Assembly (NCBI RefSeq): GCF_038049935.1
Contig: NZ_CP145886.1
Span: 1,372,501-1,436,500, forward strand
Length of the DNA: 64,000 nt
Reading direction: 5' to 3'
Source: Rossellomorea sp. y25
GTDB taxonomy: Bacteria > Bacillota > Bacilli > Bacillales > Bacillaceae_B
Under the pieces are notes generated by a model that did not search any database, was not told the origin of the DNA, and saw only the letters and a program-made list of their open reading frames with translations. Positions 44,824 to 53,401 of this stretch are shown piece after piece (position 1 is the first letter of the stretch; the number at the start of each line of letters is the position of its first letter). The position numbers and the translations under genes are program-made.

Positions 44824-44964
44824 TTAGTTGAGTTTATTATTGAATATATGCTCAAATGGATCTTCTTGATCGTGAGGAGTGTAGAAATGGATGGGCTTTA
44901 ATGCGGCGTAGCTTCCTCCGATGATGATGATACAAAGAACGGGTAAGAATAAAATACCGAGCAT
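44824..44964 (-). CDS. Small membrane protein, 46 residues
   Basis: The minus strand encodes MLGILFLPVLCIIIIGGSYA, one membrane helix, followed by a polar tail with KPIHFYTPHDQEDPFEHIFN. A strong ribosome binding site (AAGGAGG on the minus strand) lies seven bases before the ATG. The gene sits between two plus-strand regulators. I do not recognise the family. The good start signals and the helix plus acidic His-rich tail support a real gene. Confidence 0.6.
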   Translation of the reverse strand: MLGILFLPVLCIIIIGGSYAALKPIHFYTPHDQEDPFEHIFNNKLN

Positions 44965-45037
44965 AGTATAGCCTCCTTATCGGTTTTAGGGGTTCGGTAT
45001 GCCACTTAAGACCCCTTGCATGATTAACTCTAAAGTG

Positions 45038-45051
45038 TGAAACGCGTTTCA
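45038..45051. promoter_or_regulatory. Palindromic operator upstream of the LacI-type gene
   Basis: TGAAACGCGTTTCA is a perfect 14-bp palindrome with central CG, the typical shape of a LacI/GalR or CcpA site. It lies 76 bases upstream of the regulator start and suggests autoregulation. Confidence 0.65.
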
Positions 45052-45127
45052 GAGCAAGCGTTTTATTTGATTATTTGTGTAAAAGGGATAGGTGGACCAT
45101 TCAGAATATTTCATGAGGGGTATGGGT

Positions 45128-46087
45128 ATGACAAATATTCGCAGTATCGCCAAATTGGCGGGAGTCTCAGTTTCAACGGTTTCAAGGGTATTAAATGAAC
45201 ATCCATATGTGAAAGAAGAAAAACGTAAGAAGGTTCTAGAGGCCGTCGAGCAATTAAATTATATAAAAAACGCGAATGCTGTCCATTTATCAAAAGGCAA
45301 GACCTATAGCATAGGAGTTGTTTTGCCCTACTTGAATCTTCCTTACTTCGGAGAGATTCTTCAAGGCATAGCAGGGGAAGCGTTAAAACATGGATACCAT
45401 ATTCAGCTTTTCCAAACGAATTATGACAGGGGAGCAGAACTTGATGCATTTCATCGACTGCAAATGAAGGAAGTGGATGGATTGATCCTGACGTCGCGCT
45501 CCAATTCACTGGATGTTCTTGCCCCATTCGTCGGTCCCAATGTGGTTTTTTGTGAAAATGTGTATGATCCCTCGTATAAAAAGGTGTTCATCGATCACTA
45601 CCAGGGAATAAGGAATGGACTCGAATACCTCTATTCAAAAAGTCATTCACGGATCGGACTGTGTTTGCATCGGACGTTCGGGACGAATAGTGAGGAAAGG
45701 ATCCGGGGGTTCTACGATAGCTCAGAAGCTGCCGGCCATCCTGTGCGTGATGAGTGGATCTTCAATGACTGCTATCATCTGCAAGATGGGAGAGATGTGG
45801 TGAAAGCATGGGAACACCTGAGAGAAAAGCCCTCAGCCCTTATCGTAACAAGTGATCAGGTTTCAGCCGGAATGGTGACAGAGGCAGCTAAAAGAGGAAT
45901 CAGGATACCCGATGATTTGGCTATACTAAGCTTTGATAATCATCCCATTGCCGATGCACTGGACATTACGTCATTTGAAGTCCCGATACGAAAAGTAGGA
46001 GAAGAATCGTTTAAGCTATTTCTCGAAAAGGCGGATCCTCAACCGGTGATACTGGAAACGAAATTATTTGATAGAGGGACCGTATAA
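45128..46087 (+). CDS. LacI family transcriptional regulator
   Basis: This 319-residue repressor starts with the LacI helix-turn-helix (NIRSIAKLAGVSVSTVSRVL) and hinge, followed by a periplasmic-binding-like effector domain (YSIGVVLPYLNLPYFGEILQ, DDLAILSFDNHPIADALDIT). ATG at 45128 has GAGGGG upstream; longer frames lack a site. No sugar gene adjoins it, so its targets are distant or only itself. A palindromic operator lies before the gene. Confidence 0.9.
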   Translation: MTNIRSIAKLAGVSVSTVSRVLNEHPYVKEEKRKKVLEAVEQLNYIKNANAVHLSKGKTYSIGVVLPYLNLPYFGEILQGIAGEALKHGYHIQLFQTNYDRGAELDAFHRLQMKEVDGLILTSRSNSLDVLAPFVGPNVVFCENVYDPSYKKVFIDHYQGIRNGLEYLYSKSHSRIGLCLHRTFGTNSEERIRGFYDSSEAAGHPVRDEWIFNDCYHLQDGRDVVKAWEHLREKPSALIVTSDQVSAGMVTEAAKRGIRIPDDLAILSFDNHPIADALDITSFEVPIRKVGEESFKLFLEKADPQPVILETKLFDRGTV

Positions 46088-46118
46088 GTTCCTCAAGGGA
46101 TAAGAGGAGGAGAAAAGA

Positions 46119-46214
46119 ATGCTAGGGAATAAAGATGAAAAAATGTTGATCATCTTAATGGTCGTTGTTGCTTTTATTGTGTTGCTTGCTATTGTAGGGA
46201 AATATCTTCTTTAG
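46119..46214 (+). CDS. Small single-pass membrane protein, 31 residues
   Basis: The 31-codon frame encodes a charged N-terminus MLGNKDEK followed by one membrane helix (MLIILMVVVAFIVLLAIVG) and KYLL. AAGAGGAGGAG lies just before the ATG. It begins 31 bases after the LacI-type gene and may be cotranscribed with it. Family not recognised. Confidence 0.58.
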   Translation: MLGNKDEKMLIILMVVVAFIVLLAIVGKYLL

Positions 46215-46292
46215 GCTTTTTTGACCTTGTCTTCATATCTCATTTGTTTCTGCCATATGTTAAGAGTAAGTGAAGCGGTAGGTGAATGTATC

Positions 46293-46754
46293 ATGTGGTC
46301 TGAATTCAAGCAATTCATTTCAAGGGGGAATGTAGTTGACTTAGCGATTGCTGTCATCATTGGTTCAGCGTTTGGCAAGATTGTGGAGTCTCTCGTTCAG
46401 GACATGATGATGCCGGCAATCGGAATTTTATTTGGTGGCATTAACTTAGAAGGCCTGCACCTTCGAATTGGAGCAGAGGTGATTGAATTGGGAAAGTTCC
46501 TACAAGCCCTTGTAGACTTTCTTCTCGTGGCCATGAGCATTTTTCTGATGATAAAGGTGGTCAACCGCTTGAAAGGCGGGGAGCAGCCATACAAGGTGAA
46601 GCAAACGACCAACCTTGAAGTCTTACAGGAAATCAGGGATATATTGAAGGATGATCAAAGATCTTCCATTAGACATGACATTCAGAGACCGAGCGATCAG
46701 CTCACCAAAAGTGGTATGAAAATTCAAATGAGAACCGAGAGAAAAACAAGGTGA
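46293..46754 (+). CDS. mscL: Large-conductance mechanosensitive channel MscL
   Basis: This 153-residue membrane channel opens under osmotic downshock. It begins FKQFISRGNVVDLAIAVIIG, the strongly conserved first helix, with the second membrane helix FLQALVDFLLVAMSIFLMIK. The C-terminal tail is about 20 residues longer and more basic than usual (SGMKIQMRTERKTR). ATG at 46293 has TAGGTGA upstream. Confidence 0.95.
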   Translation: MWSEFKQFISRGNVVDLAIAVIIGSAFGKIVESLVQDMMMPAIGILFGGINLEGLHLRIGAEVIELGKFLQALVDFLLVAMSIFLMIKVVNRLKGGEQPYKVKQTTNLEVLQEIRDILKDDQRSSIRHDIQRPSDQLTKSGMKIQMRTERKTR

Positions 46755-46768
46755 TGATCGTTGACCTA

Positions 46769-46791
46769 AATCCTACTTTTATAGTAGGATT
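46769..46791 (+). terminator. Hairpin between mscL and the ATP-grasp gene
   Basis: A perfect 9-bp stem (AATCCTACT / AGTAGGATT) with a 5-base loop. The T run after it is poor (ACTTTG), so it may be a weak terminator or an mRNA leader hairpin of the next gene. Confidence 0.5.
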
Positions 46792-46845
46792 ACTTTGTGT
46801 TGTGAGACTATTTTAAAATTCCTACAAACAAATGGGGTAATGATC

Positions 46846-47778
46846 GTGAAGAAAATTCATATTATTCATGAAAACAGTGAATGGACCAATCATTTAACGA
46901 CTCGTCTCAACGAGCTTCAATTGCCTTATGAGGAATGGTTCCTGGACCAAGGACTCGTCGATTTATCATCAGAGCCGCCAGAAGGTGTTTTCTATAATCG
47001 AATCAGTGCATCTTCCCATACACGAGACCATCGTTTTGCGCCTGAGTTAACGGAAAGCGTTCTTTCTTGGTTAGAGAGGTACGATAGAAAGGTACTGAAC
47101 GGAAGCCGTGCCCTTCGGTTGGAAGTGAGTAAGGTGAATCAGTATATGGCCTTGAACGCTGCAGGCATCAAGACACCGAAAACCATTGCAGCTGTTGGAA
47201 ATGAGCAAATAATTGAAGCGGCTGAAAAGCTTAATAAACCTTCCTTTATCACCAAGCATAATCGTGCAGGAAAAGGATTGGGAGTTCAGTTGTTTCATTC
47301 AGTTGATGCTTTGAAAAACTATGTATGCAGTGATACGTTTGAAGAACCGTTAGACGGAACGACGCTTATCCAGGAATACATTGAAGCACCAGACGCTTCG
47401 ATTACACGGTGTGAGTTCATTGGCGGCAAATTCATTTATGCTGTGAAGGTGGATACGTCAAAAGGATTTGAACTATGTCCGGCTGATGTCTGTCAGGTCG
47501 ATGATCTATTCTGTCCAGTGGGGGAGCAAGAGGAGAAGCCTAAATTCCAAATAAGGGAAAACTTTTCCTGTGGTATCATCTCGTCTTACGAAGCATTTTT
47601 AAAAGAGAACCGGATTGATGTAGCCGGGATTGAATTCATTCAAGACAATGAAGGCACCATCTACACATATGATGTGAACACCAATACAAATTACAACAAG
47701 GATGCCGAGGCGAAGTACGGACAATACGGGATGCTTGAGTTAGCAAACTATCTTGGTGAACAATTGAAAACTGTGTAA
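46846..47778 (+). CDS. ATP-grasp protein, RimK-like
   Basis: This protein of about 310 residues has the ATP-grasp fold: LRLEVSKVNQYMALNAAGIK near residue 90, FITKHNRAGKGLGVQLF near 130, TLIQEYIEAPDASITRCEF near 175 and the metal-binding end IYTYDVNTNTNYN near 285. Such ligases join a carboxylate to an amine or thiol. The substrates here are unknown. GTG at 46846 is chosen because TGGGGT lies seven bases upstream. Monocistronic, flanked by hairpins. Confidence 0.85.
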   Translation: MKKIHIIHENSEWTNHLTTRLNELQLPYEEWFLDQGLVDLSSEPPEGVFYNRISASSHTRDHRFAPELTESVLSWLERYDRKVLNGSRALRLEVSKVNQYMALNAAGIKTPKTIAAVGNEQIIEAAEKLNKPSFITKHNRAGKGLGVQLFHSVDALKNYVCSDTFEEPLDGTTLIQEYIEAPDASITRCEFIGGKFIYAVKVDTSKGFELCPADVCQVDDLFCPVGEQEEKPKFQIRENFSCGIISSYEAFLKENRIDVAGIEFIQDNEGTIYTYDVNTNTNYNKDAEAKYGQYGMLELANYLGEQLKTV

Positions 47779-47783
47779 GTTGA

Positions 47784-47813
47784 TGACTCTCCTGTACAAT
47801 TACGGGAGAGTTG
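47784..47813 (+). terminator. Hairpin after the ATP-grasp gene
   Basis: GACTCTCCTGT pairs with ACGGGAGAGTTGTC with G-U wobbles just after the stop. The downstream T run is weak, so it is a moderate terminator candidate. Confidence 0.6.
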
Positions 47814-47918
47814 TCTTATGTAAATGTAGAATTACATATATAATTGTAACGATTTTTGTAGTAGTGTGGTAGAATTTCTATAAAGTAGACAATATCTTTG
47901 AAAGGTCAAAGGGTAAGT

Positions 47919-49187
47919 ATGATTATCTTTAATCAGGATGTTATTAATAATTTCTTTTATATCATTTTGAGTATTTTTTTAATTTTTTTCCTTCTTGAAA
48001 GAAAAATGATACAGGGCTGGTATACAAGGTTAGCAACCCTTGTTTCTTTGAGTACGGCCATTATCCTGTGCATGCTTTCCCCTATTTATCAAAATCCATA
48101 CTGTGTACATGATTTACGGATGATTCCTTTTGTACTCGGAATTATGTATGGAGGGCCCTATACGGGGTTTGCACTTTTAGTTGTCTTAATGGTTTCCAGG
48201 ACAATGATATATGGTTGGAGTATAGTAGCATTTGTTATTTATGTGGTGATCTACCTCTTGACAGTTATCGGGATGAAGTGGTTCGATTTCGACCGGTTAA
48301 CGAGCCGTAAGAAGATCATATTCTCAGTGATTCTCTTTACCACTCATTCCATAGTAGCAGCTCTTATTGCAAATGCGATGACCGTGTTTGTGATTGATGA
48401 AAGCTATCTCATTAATTTCATCTTACTCCCTTCATTGGGAATGCTTATCCTGACTTACATTTGTGAAACATTACTAAAACAGATCCAAATCAAACAAGCA
48501 CTCATGAAAATAGAAAAAATGGAAGTACTGTCTCAGCTGGCAGCCAGCATCTCACACGAAGTAAAGAATCCTTTAACCGTTATTAAAGGGTTTCTGAGAC
48601 TGCTCAATCAAGAAAATCTTCCAGTTGGAAAAAAAGAGCAGTACTTAGAAATCGCATCATCAGAACTGAAACGGGCAGAAGATATCATCAACGACTATCT
48701 TACATTCGCCAAGCCGGACCCTGATCATGTGGAGAACATCTCAATTTCTGAACAACTCAATAAGCTCATTGATATGGTGGAACCATTGAGCAACCAGCAA
48801 TCGGTGGTTGTACATAATCACATCATCGACGCCACCATCGTCGGCAATACACGGAGCTTTCAGCAAGCATTTCTCAACATCATTAAAAATGCGATTGAAT
48901 CCATGCCAAAAGGAGGTACTCTCACGATACTTTCGAAGGTTCAAAAGGGGAACGTCAGCATAACCATTACTGACAATGGAGTCGGTATGACCTCTGAACA
49001 ACAATCCAGACTGGGTGAACCTTATTTTTCTACGAAGGAAAAAGGAACCGGTCTGGGGCTAATGGTTTCTTATCGCATCATTGAAGCGATGAGAGGCGTC
49101 ATTACAGTTGAAAGTCGAGTAGGCAAGGGGACGAGTTTTCAGATTGTGTTTCCTGTGGATCTTATAAAAGACCCTTCATCTTTATAG
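47919..49187 (+). CDS. Sensor histidine kinase, KinB-like (5TM-5TMR_LYT type)
   Basis: This 422-residue kinase has about six N-terminal membrane segments without a large sensor domain, including the RMIPFVLGIMYGGPYTG motif of the LytS-type 5TM region. A cytoplasmic HisKA domain (SISHEVKNPLTVIKGFLRLL, H213) and HATPase_c with ITDNGVGMTSE and GTGLGLMVSYRI follow. Length and architecture match KinB, which feeds the sporulation phosphorelay in B. subtilis. No response regulator is adjacent, as expected for a phosphorelay kinase. Assignment to KinB itself is tentative. Confidence 0.87.
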   Translation: MIIFNQDVINNFFYIILSIFLIFFLLERKMIQGWYTRLATLVSLSTAIILCMLSPIYQNPYCVHDLRMIPFVLGIMYGGPYTGFALLVVLMVSRTMIYGWSIVAFVIYVVIYLLTVIGMKWFDFDRLTSRKKIIFSVILFTTHSIVAALIANAMTVFVIDESYLINFILLPSLGMLILTYICETLLKQIQIKQALMKIEKMEVLSQLAASISHEVKNPLTVIKGFLRLLNQENLPVGKKEQYLEIASSELKRAEDIINDYLTFAKPDPDHVENISISEQLNKLIDMVEPLSNQQSVVVHNHIIDATIVGNTRSFQQAFLNIIKNAIESMPKGGTLTILSKVQKGNVSITITDNGVGMTSEQQSRLGEPYFSTKEKGTGLGLMVSYRIIEAMRGVITVESRVGKGTSFQIVFPVDLIKDPSSL

Positions 49188-49206
49188 GTGGAGGGTTATT
49201 TTTTTG
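49171..49206 (+). terminator. Terminator overlapping the kinase stop
   Basis: ACCCTTCATC pairs with GGTGGAGGGT (two wobbles) across the stop codon and is followed by TATTTTTTTG. Confidence 0.82.
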
Positions 49207-49255
49207 TTGAAGCCATATGCTTGTCGCCTCTGAGCAAAGCCCTTCCGCTTTTCTA

Positions 49256-49284
49256 TTGAACTTTCCCTAATTATCTGATAATAT
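49256..49284 (+). promoter_or_regulatory. Sigma-A promoter of helD
   Basis: TTGAAC, exactly 17 bases, then TAATAT. The implied transcript start near 49291 leaves a leader of about 140 bases before the helD ATG, which contains a terminator-like hairpin. Confidence 0.72.
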
Positions 49285-49341
49285 ATATTCCTGCTCCCAA
49301 ACGCCTACATAATTTATCCAGATTTCGATAAGTCTTTTTTA

Positions 49342-49397
49342 AACGTTTCATCCAATGAGAGTCGTTACCTCAGTACTAGTGATGAGACGTTTTTTTC
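49342..49397 (+). terminator. Leader terminator (putative attenuator) upstream of helD
   Basis: AACGTTTCATC (49342-49352) pairs with GATGAGACGTT (49381-49391; one G-U) and is followed by T7, 35 bases before helD. It lies between the helD promoter and start codon, so it can end transcripts early. An 18-codon frame starting at 49355 runs through the right arm but has no ribosome binding site. Confidence 0.65.
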
Positions 49398-49432
49398 TCC
49401 ATTGCGGCTAAAACATTTGGAAGGAGAAATGT

Positions 49433-51700
49433 ATGACGAAGGAATCAACTATTCATCCCGATTTTTCAACTGAATCAGAACGCCTGGAGTTTACGAAGCG
49501 CTACATTGATGTAGTCATCAGCACATCCCAGACGAGTAAGGAAAAGTATAAGGAAAACATGGAAAAAGCTTTTGGAGATATTGATTGGGGCGAATCGAGT
49601 GCTGCGTACATCGATATCTTGACGAACTCAAGCTTTTTTGAGATGTCCAAAGAAGAACTGGAGTCCCTAACGAAAGCGAAAACGAAACCGTATTTTGCCA
49701 GGATTGATTTTCAACACGAGGGATCGGACAAGGTGGAGAAGCACTATATTGGCAAGACCTCCTTGTATCAGCGTGAAAATCAAGAGCAAATCATTGTGGA
49801 CTGGCGTTCTCCCATAGCGAATCTATACTACGAAGGAAGGATTGGTGACGTTTCGTATGTTGCGGAAGACGAGACATATGAAGGAGATCTTTCATTAAAG
49901 CGTCAGTACATGATCGAGGATGGTTTGTTAGAAGAAATCAGGGATATTGACTTAACGACCACAGATGAACTACTTCAGGATTCATTAGCCAAAAGCTCCA
50001 GCAATCGTTTAACTGAGATCATTTCCACCATTCAAGAAGAACAAAATAGGATCATCCGGGCCGATTTAAACAAGCCCATCATTGTACAAGGGGCCGCAGG
50101 AAGTGGAAAGACAACCATCGCCCTTCATCGGATTTCATACTTTATTTACAACTACAAACAGCATTTTGACCCGAAACAACTGATGATCCTTGCACCAAGT
50201 AATTTGTTTATCGACTATATTTCAGAGGCATTGCCGGAACTTGGAGTAGAACGTGTTAGACAAACGACGTTCCCAGATTATGTCATGACCTGCTTAGAGA
50301 AAAAGCTGAATTTAGTAGAAGATAACAAGCTCACCCAGTTGATTGAAACCCATGATGAAGACGTAGTGACTGCCTCGTGGATATCTGGGTTCAAAGGCTC
50401 CAAAGCATTCAGGAGAATACTTGATTATTATATAGAAGAAATTGAACAACGCTTTTATACGTCTAAAGACTTCTATGTGGATAAATACAAGCTCTACACC
50501 GCCAAAAAGTTCACTCATCTTTTTAAAGATGAATATACGTATATGCCAATCTATCGCCGGATGGAAAAGCTCAAGTCTCTCTTACAGAGTTATGTTCGGA
50601 CGAACAAGAAGCAGATGGTGGAGAAGGTAGAGAAGTTTTTCGATGAACGGATCGAAACAGCGCTTTTTCAACGGACACAGGCAGCAAACCGGAAGGACTA
50701 TGTGTCCAAAGCATTGGACAAGAAAAGTGAGCGGGTTGAAGAAATTAAGAAGGCGATCCGAACAAGCGTTACGGCCTACATGAAGCAGTTTGAAAAGAAA
50801 AACCTGGATCAATATTTCATAGAATTGTTCTCAGATCCGAAACGGCTGGCTTCTTACTCGAAAGGTGAGCTAAGTATGCAGCAGGCAGAACAGCTTAGTC
50901 ATTATACGTTGAAATACGCGAAGAAAAAACAGTATGAGGTAGAAGACTTAGCCATCCTTCTTTACTTGCAAACTCACTTGTTTGGAATCGATAAATTTTA
51001 TAAAGCAAAAAATATCGTGATTGATGAAGCACAGGATTATAGTTACATGCAGCTTTATTCGTTGAAGAGGGCACTTGAAACCGACATGTTTACACTGGTA
51101 GGGGATCTTGCCCAGGGGATTCATTCCTATCGTGGACTTCAGTCATGGGAACCGGTGTATAGAGATGTGTTTCCGAGGGCTACGTATACCGAGCTCCAAA
51201 AAAGCTATCGAACCACAATTGAAATCATGGAGGAAGCAAATAAATTGCTGAATCTCTTACCCTATGATTTTCCTAAAGTGAATCCAGTGGTGAGACATGG
51301 GGATGCTCCCGGCTTCGATGAGTATGTGGGAATGGAAGAATTGGCTGCCATAATCGAGGAGAAGGTGAATGCTGGACGAGAAGAAGGATTCCATACATTC
51401 GCTGTGATCGGAAAAAGCATGAAAGATTGTGTGAAAATCAGTGAAGTCCTTCAAGAGCGGCAGCCAGGGAAAGTGAAGTTGTTGGAAGAACAGGAATCGA
51501 TCCCGAAAGATCAAATCGTCGTCGTTCCATCTTATCTGTCAAAAGGGCTTGAATTCGATGTGGTCATCATTGCAGCGGTGGATGAAGCTTTCAATCCGGA
51601 AAACGAACTCGACATCAAGCTCCAATACGTGGCCATGACACGCCCCCTTCATAAGCTCGCCTTTATCGGGAAGAGAAGGGAGCAATTTATCGGCCGATGA
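49433..51700 (+). CDS. helD: RNA polymerase recycling motor HelD
   Basis: HelD is a superfamily 1 helicase-like ATPase that removes RNA polymerase from nucleic acid and recycles it. The 755-residue protein has a coiled N-terminal arm (SERLEFTKRYIDVVISTSQT), Walker A GAAGSGKTT (K226), the DEAQDY Walker B near residue 533 and the C-terminal motif YVAMTRPLHKLAF. The length fits the Bacillus type. GGAGAAA precedes the ATG. It is followed by a yvgN-like gene, as helD (yvgS) and yvgN are near each other in B. subtilis. A leader terminator suggests attenuation. Confidence 0.94.
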   Translation: MTKESTIHPDFSTESERLEFTKRYIDVVISTSQTSKEKYKENMEKAFGDIDWGESSAAYIDILTNSSFFEMSKEELESLTKAKTKPYFARIDFQHEGSDKVEKHYIGKTSLYQRENQEQIIVDWRSPIANLYYEGRIGDVSYVAEDETYEGDLSLKRQYMIEDGLLEEIRDIDLTTTDELLQDSLAKSSSNRLTEIISTIQEEQNRIIRADLNKPIIVQGAAGSGKTTIALHRISYFIYNYKQHFDPKQLMILAPSNLFIDYISEALPELGVERVRQTTFPDYVMTCLEKKLNLVEDNKLTQLIETHDEDVVTASWISGFKGSKAFRRILDYYIEEIEQRFYTSKDFYVDKYKLYTAKKFTHLFKDEYTYMPIYRRMEKLKSLLQSYVRTNKKQMVEKVEKFFDERIETALFQRTQAANRKDYVSKALDKKSERVEEIKKAIRTSVTAYMKQFEKKNLDQYFIELFSDPKRLASYSKGELSMQQAEQLSHYTLKYAKKKQYEVEDLAILLYLQTHLFGIDKFYKAKNIVIDEAQDYSYMQLYSLKRALETDMFTLVGDLAQGIHSYRGLQSWEPVYRDVFPRATYTELQKSYRTTIEIMEEANKLLNLLPYDFPKVNPVVRHGDAPGFDEYVGMEELAAIIEEKVNAGREEGFHTFAVIGKSMKDCVKISEVLQERQPGKVKLLEEQESIPKDQIVVVPSYLSKGLEFDVVIIAAVDEAFNPENELDIKLQYVAMTRPLHKLAFIGKRREQFIGR

Positions 51701-51707
51701 TCAAAAT

Positions 51708-51738
51708 AGGTCCGCCCCTCACGGTGAGGGACGGACCT
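51708..51738. terminator. Palindromic GGTCCG-type hairpin after helD
   Basis: AGGTCCGCCCCTCA/TGAGGGACGGACCT is a 14-bp stem with one mismatch and a CGG loop, a member of the dispersed GGTCCGTCCC family. Only a short T-rich stretch follows (TAATTTAG), so termination may be modest. Confidence 0.72.
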
Positions 51739-51825
51739 TAATTTAGTAAAAAACGAATTTCACAATCATAATATTAGCAAAAAGCTGAGTGGATTTGTAA
51801 AATAATAAATCAGGAGGGATGCAAT

Positions 51826-52656
51826 ATGTTAAAAAACTTAAAGAGTACGAAGACATTACATAACGGAATCGAAATTCCTTATGTCGGTTTAGGAGTTTAC
51901 CAAATGAAAGATCCGTCTGAAACGGTACAAGCTGTTCGAACAGCGATTGAGTCTGGGTACCGTTCCATCGATACAGCGGCGATCTACGACAACGAAGAAA
52001 GTGTAGGTCAAGGTGTGAAAGACGGTGGAGTAGCGAGAGAAGAACTCTTCATTACCTCGAAAGTATGGAATAGTGATCAGGGCTACGATACAACATTAAA
52101 AGCATTTGAAACCAGTTTGAGAAAGCTTGATATGGACTATCTGGATCTTTATTTAATTCACTGGCCGGTAGAAGGAAAGTACAACGATACATGGAAGGCT
52201 CTTGAAAGGTTGTCTAGCGAAGGCTTAGTGAAATCCATCGGTGTAAGTAACTTCCATCAGCATCACCTTGAAGATTTAATGCAGAACAGCAATGAAAAGC
52301 CTGTATTAAATCAAATCGAATTACACCCTCGTCTGAATCAGGAAAAAATAAGAGAATTCTGTGCATCACAAAATATTGCAGTGGAAGCATGGTCACCAAT
52401 CGCTCAAGGGCGTGTACTGGATGAACCAACACTGAATCACATTGCTGAAAAGCATGAAAAATCGGCTGCCCAAGTGATTCTGCGCTGGCACCTTCAGAAT
52501 GATGTTATCATCATTCCTAAATCTGTTCATGAAAGCCGCATCAAAGAAAACGCAGATCTATTCAACTTCGAACTATCACTGGAAGAAATGAACCAAATCA
52601 ATCAACTGAATCTCGACGAACGTTTTGGACCCGATCCAGACAACTTCGATTTCTGA
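51826..52656 (+). CDS. Aldo/keto reductase, YvgN-like
   Basis: This 276-residue NADPH-dependent reductase is of the 2,5-diketo-gluconate/methylglyoxal reductase group. It has the N-terminal GIEIPYVGLGVYQMKDP and the catalytic set D-Y-K-H in SIDTAAIYDNEESVGQG, FITSKVWNSDQGY and YLIHWPVEGKY, with cofactor site IIPKSVHESRIKENADLFNF. B. subtilis YvgN detoxifies methylglyoxal and lies near helD. GGAGGG precedes the ATG. Confidence 0.93.
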   Translation: MLKNLKSTKTLHNGIEIPYVGLGVYQMKDPSETVQAVRTAIESGYRSIDTAAIYDNEESVGQGVKDGGVAREELFITSKVWNSDQGYDTTLKAFETSLRKLDMDYLDLYLIHWPVEGKYNDTWKALERLSSEGLVKSIGVSNFHQHHLEDLMQNSNEKPVLNQIELHPRLNQEKIREFCASQNIAVEAWSPIAQGRVLDEPTLNHIAEKHEKSAAQVILRWHLQNDVIIIPKSVHESRIKENADLFNFELSLEEMNQINQLNLDERFGPDPDNFDF

Positions 52657-52671
52657 TTGATATATATGTAA

Positions 52672-52712
52672 GAGGTCCGTCCCGCCAGATGAGGGACGGA
52701 CCTCTTTTTTTT
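52672..52712 (+). terminator. Terminator after the aldo/keto reductase, GGTCCG family
   Basis: A perfect 12-bp stem (GAGGTCCGTCCC / GGGACGGACCTC) is followed by eight T. It is the most complete copy of the dispersed element in this window. Confidence 0.9.
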
Positions 52713-52759
52713 ACCCTCCTTCCTCCGGTTCCCATTTTAATAAAATTTGTAAAATAGTA

Positions 52760-52864
52760 TTGACAGAGTTGTGAGGAGTAGTATACAATTATCTCGAAAT
52801 CAAAATAATCATATTCGAGATAACAAGTACTCTTTTTTTACACGTATATCTCAAATTCAAGATA
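52760..52864 (+). promoter_or_regulatory. Promoter and two MhqR-like operators of the DoxX gene
   Basis: TTGACA (52760-52765) and a TATACAAT -10 region (52782-52789) form a good sigma-A promoter. Inverted arms TATCTCGAA (52790-52798) and TTCGAGATA (52814-52822) follow it, and TATCTCAAATTCAAGATA (52847-52864) is a compact palindrome. Both resemble the TATCTCGAAT-type boxes bound by MhqR upstream of mhqNOP in B. subtilis. More half-sites (AAATCTCGAAG) occur down to 52914. Confidence 0.68.
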
Positions 52865-52938
52865 AATGATTTGAGAATAATTGAATTTGAAATGTTTGAA
52901 GATAAATCTCGAAGGGAAAACAAAGAGGAGGAAGTAAG

Positions 52939-53346
52939 ATGACAGCATTAGCTGCGTTCGGTTTATTGGTTATTCGTTTAGTAGTGGGGTTAACATTCGC
53001 TGCTCACGGAGCACAGAAATTATTTGGTTGGTTTGGAGGACACGGGCTACAAGGAACAGGTGGTTTCTTTGAGTCCATTGGAATCAAGCCTGGAAAAACG
53101 ATGGCATTACTTGCAGGACTTTCTGAAGTTGCAGGGGGAATACTATTCGCAGCAGGTTTCCTGACACCACTGGCCGCTTTGCTTATCATTGGAACGATGA
53201 TTGTAGCGATCGTAAAAGTTCACGGACCAAATGGTTATTGGGTAACACAAAATGGTACAGAATATAATGTGATGCTCATTGTTGTTGCTCTTGGAGTAGC
53301 ATTGGTAGGGGCAGGATCATTCTCTATAGACGCACTTTTATTTTAA
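52939..53346 (+). CDS. DoxX family membrane protein, MhqP-like
   Basis: This 135-residue membrane protein has four hydrophobic segments and the DoxX signature AAHGAQKLFGWFGGHGLQGT. Other segments are GLSEVAGGILFAAGFLTPLA and YWVTQNGTEYNVMLIVVAL. MhqP of B. subtilis, part of the methylhydroquinone/quinone resistance operon, is a DoxX protein under MhqR control. MhqR-like operators upstream here support the same role. A WrbA-type quinone reductase gene follows. Confidence 0.88.
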   Translation: MTALAAFGLLVIRLVVGLTFAAHGAQKLFGWFGGHGLQGTGGFFESIGIKPGKTMALLAGLSEVAGGILFAAGFLTPLAALLIIGTMIVAIVKVHGPNGYWVTQNGTEYNVMLIVVALGVALVGAGSFSIDALLF

Positions 53347-53401
53347 ATAAGTTCATTTTTCAATAGGAATTCAAATGTTCACATATATGATGTGGAAATT
53401 C

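Noticed and set aside
46769..46791. Hairpin before the ATP-grasp gene considered as a riboswitch.
   Set aside because: A single 9-bp stem with a 5-base loop and no second structure; a weak terminator is enough to explain it.
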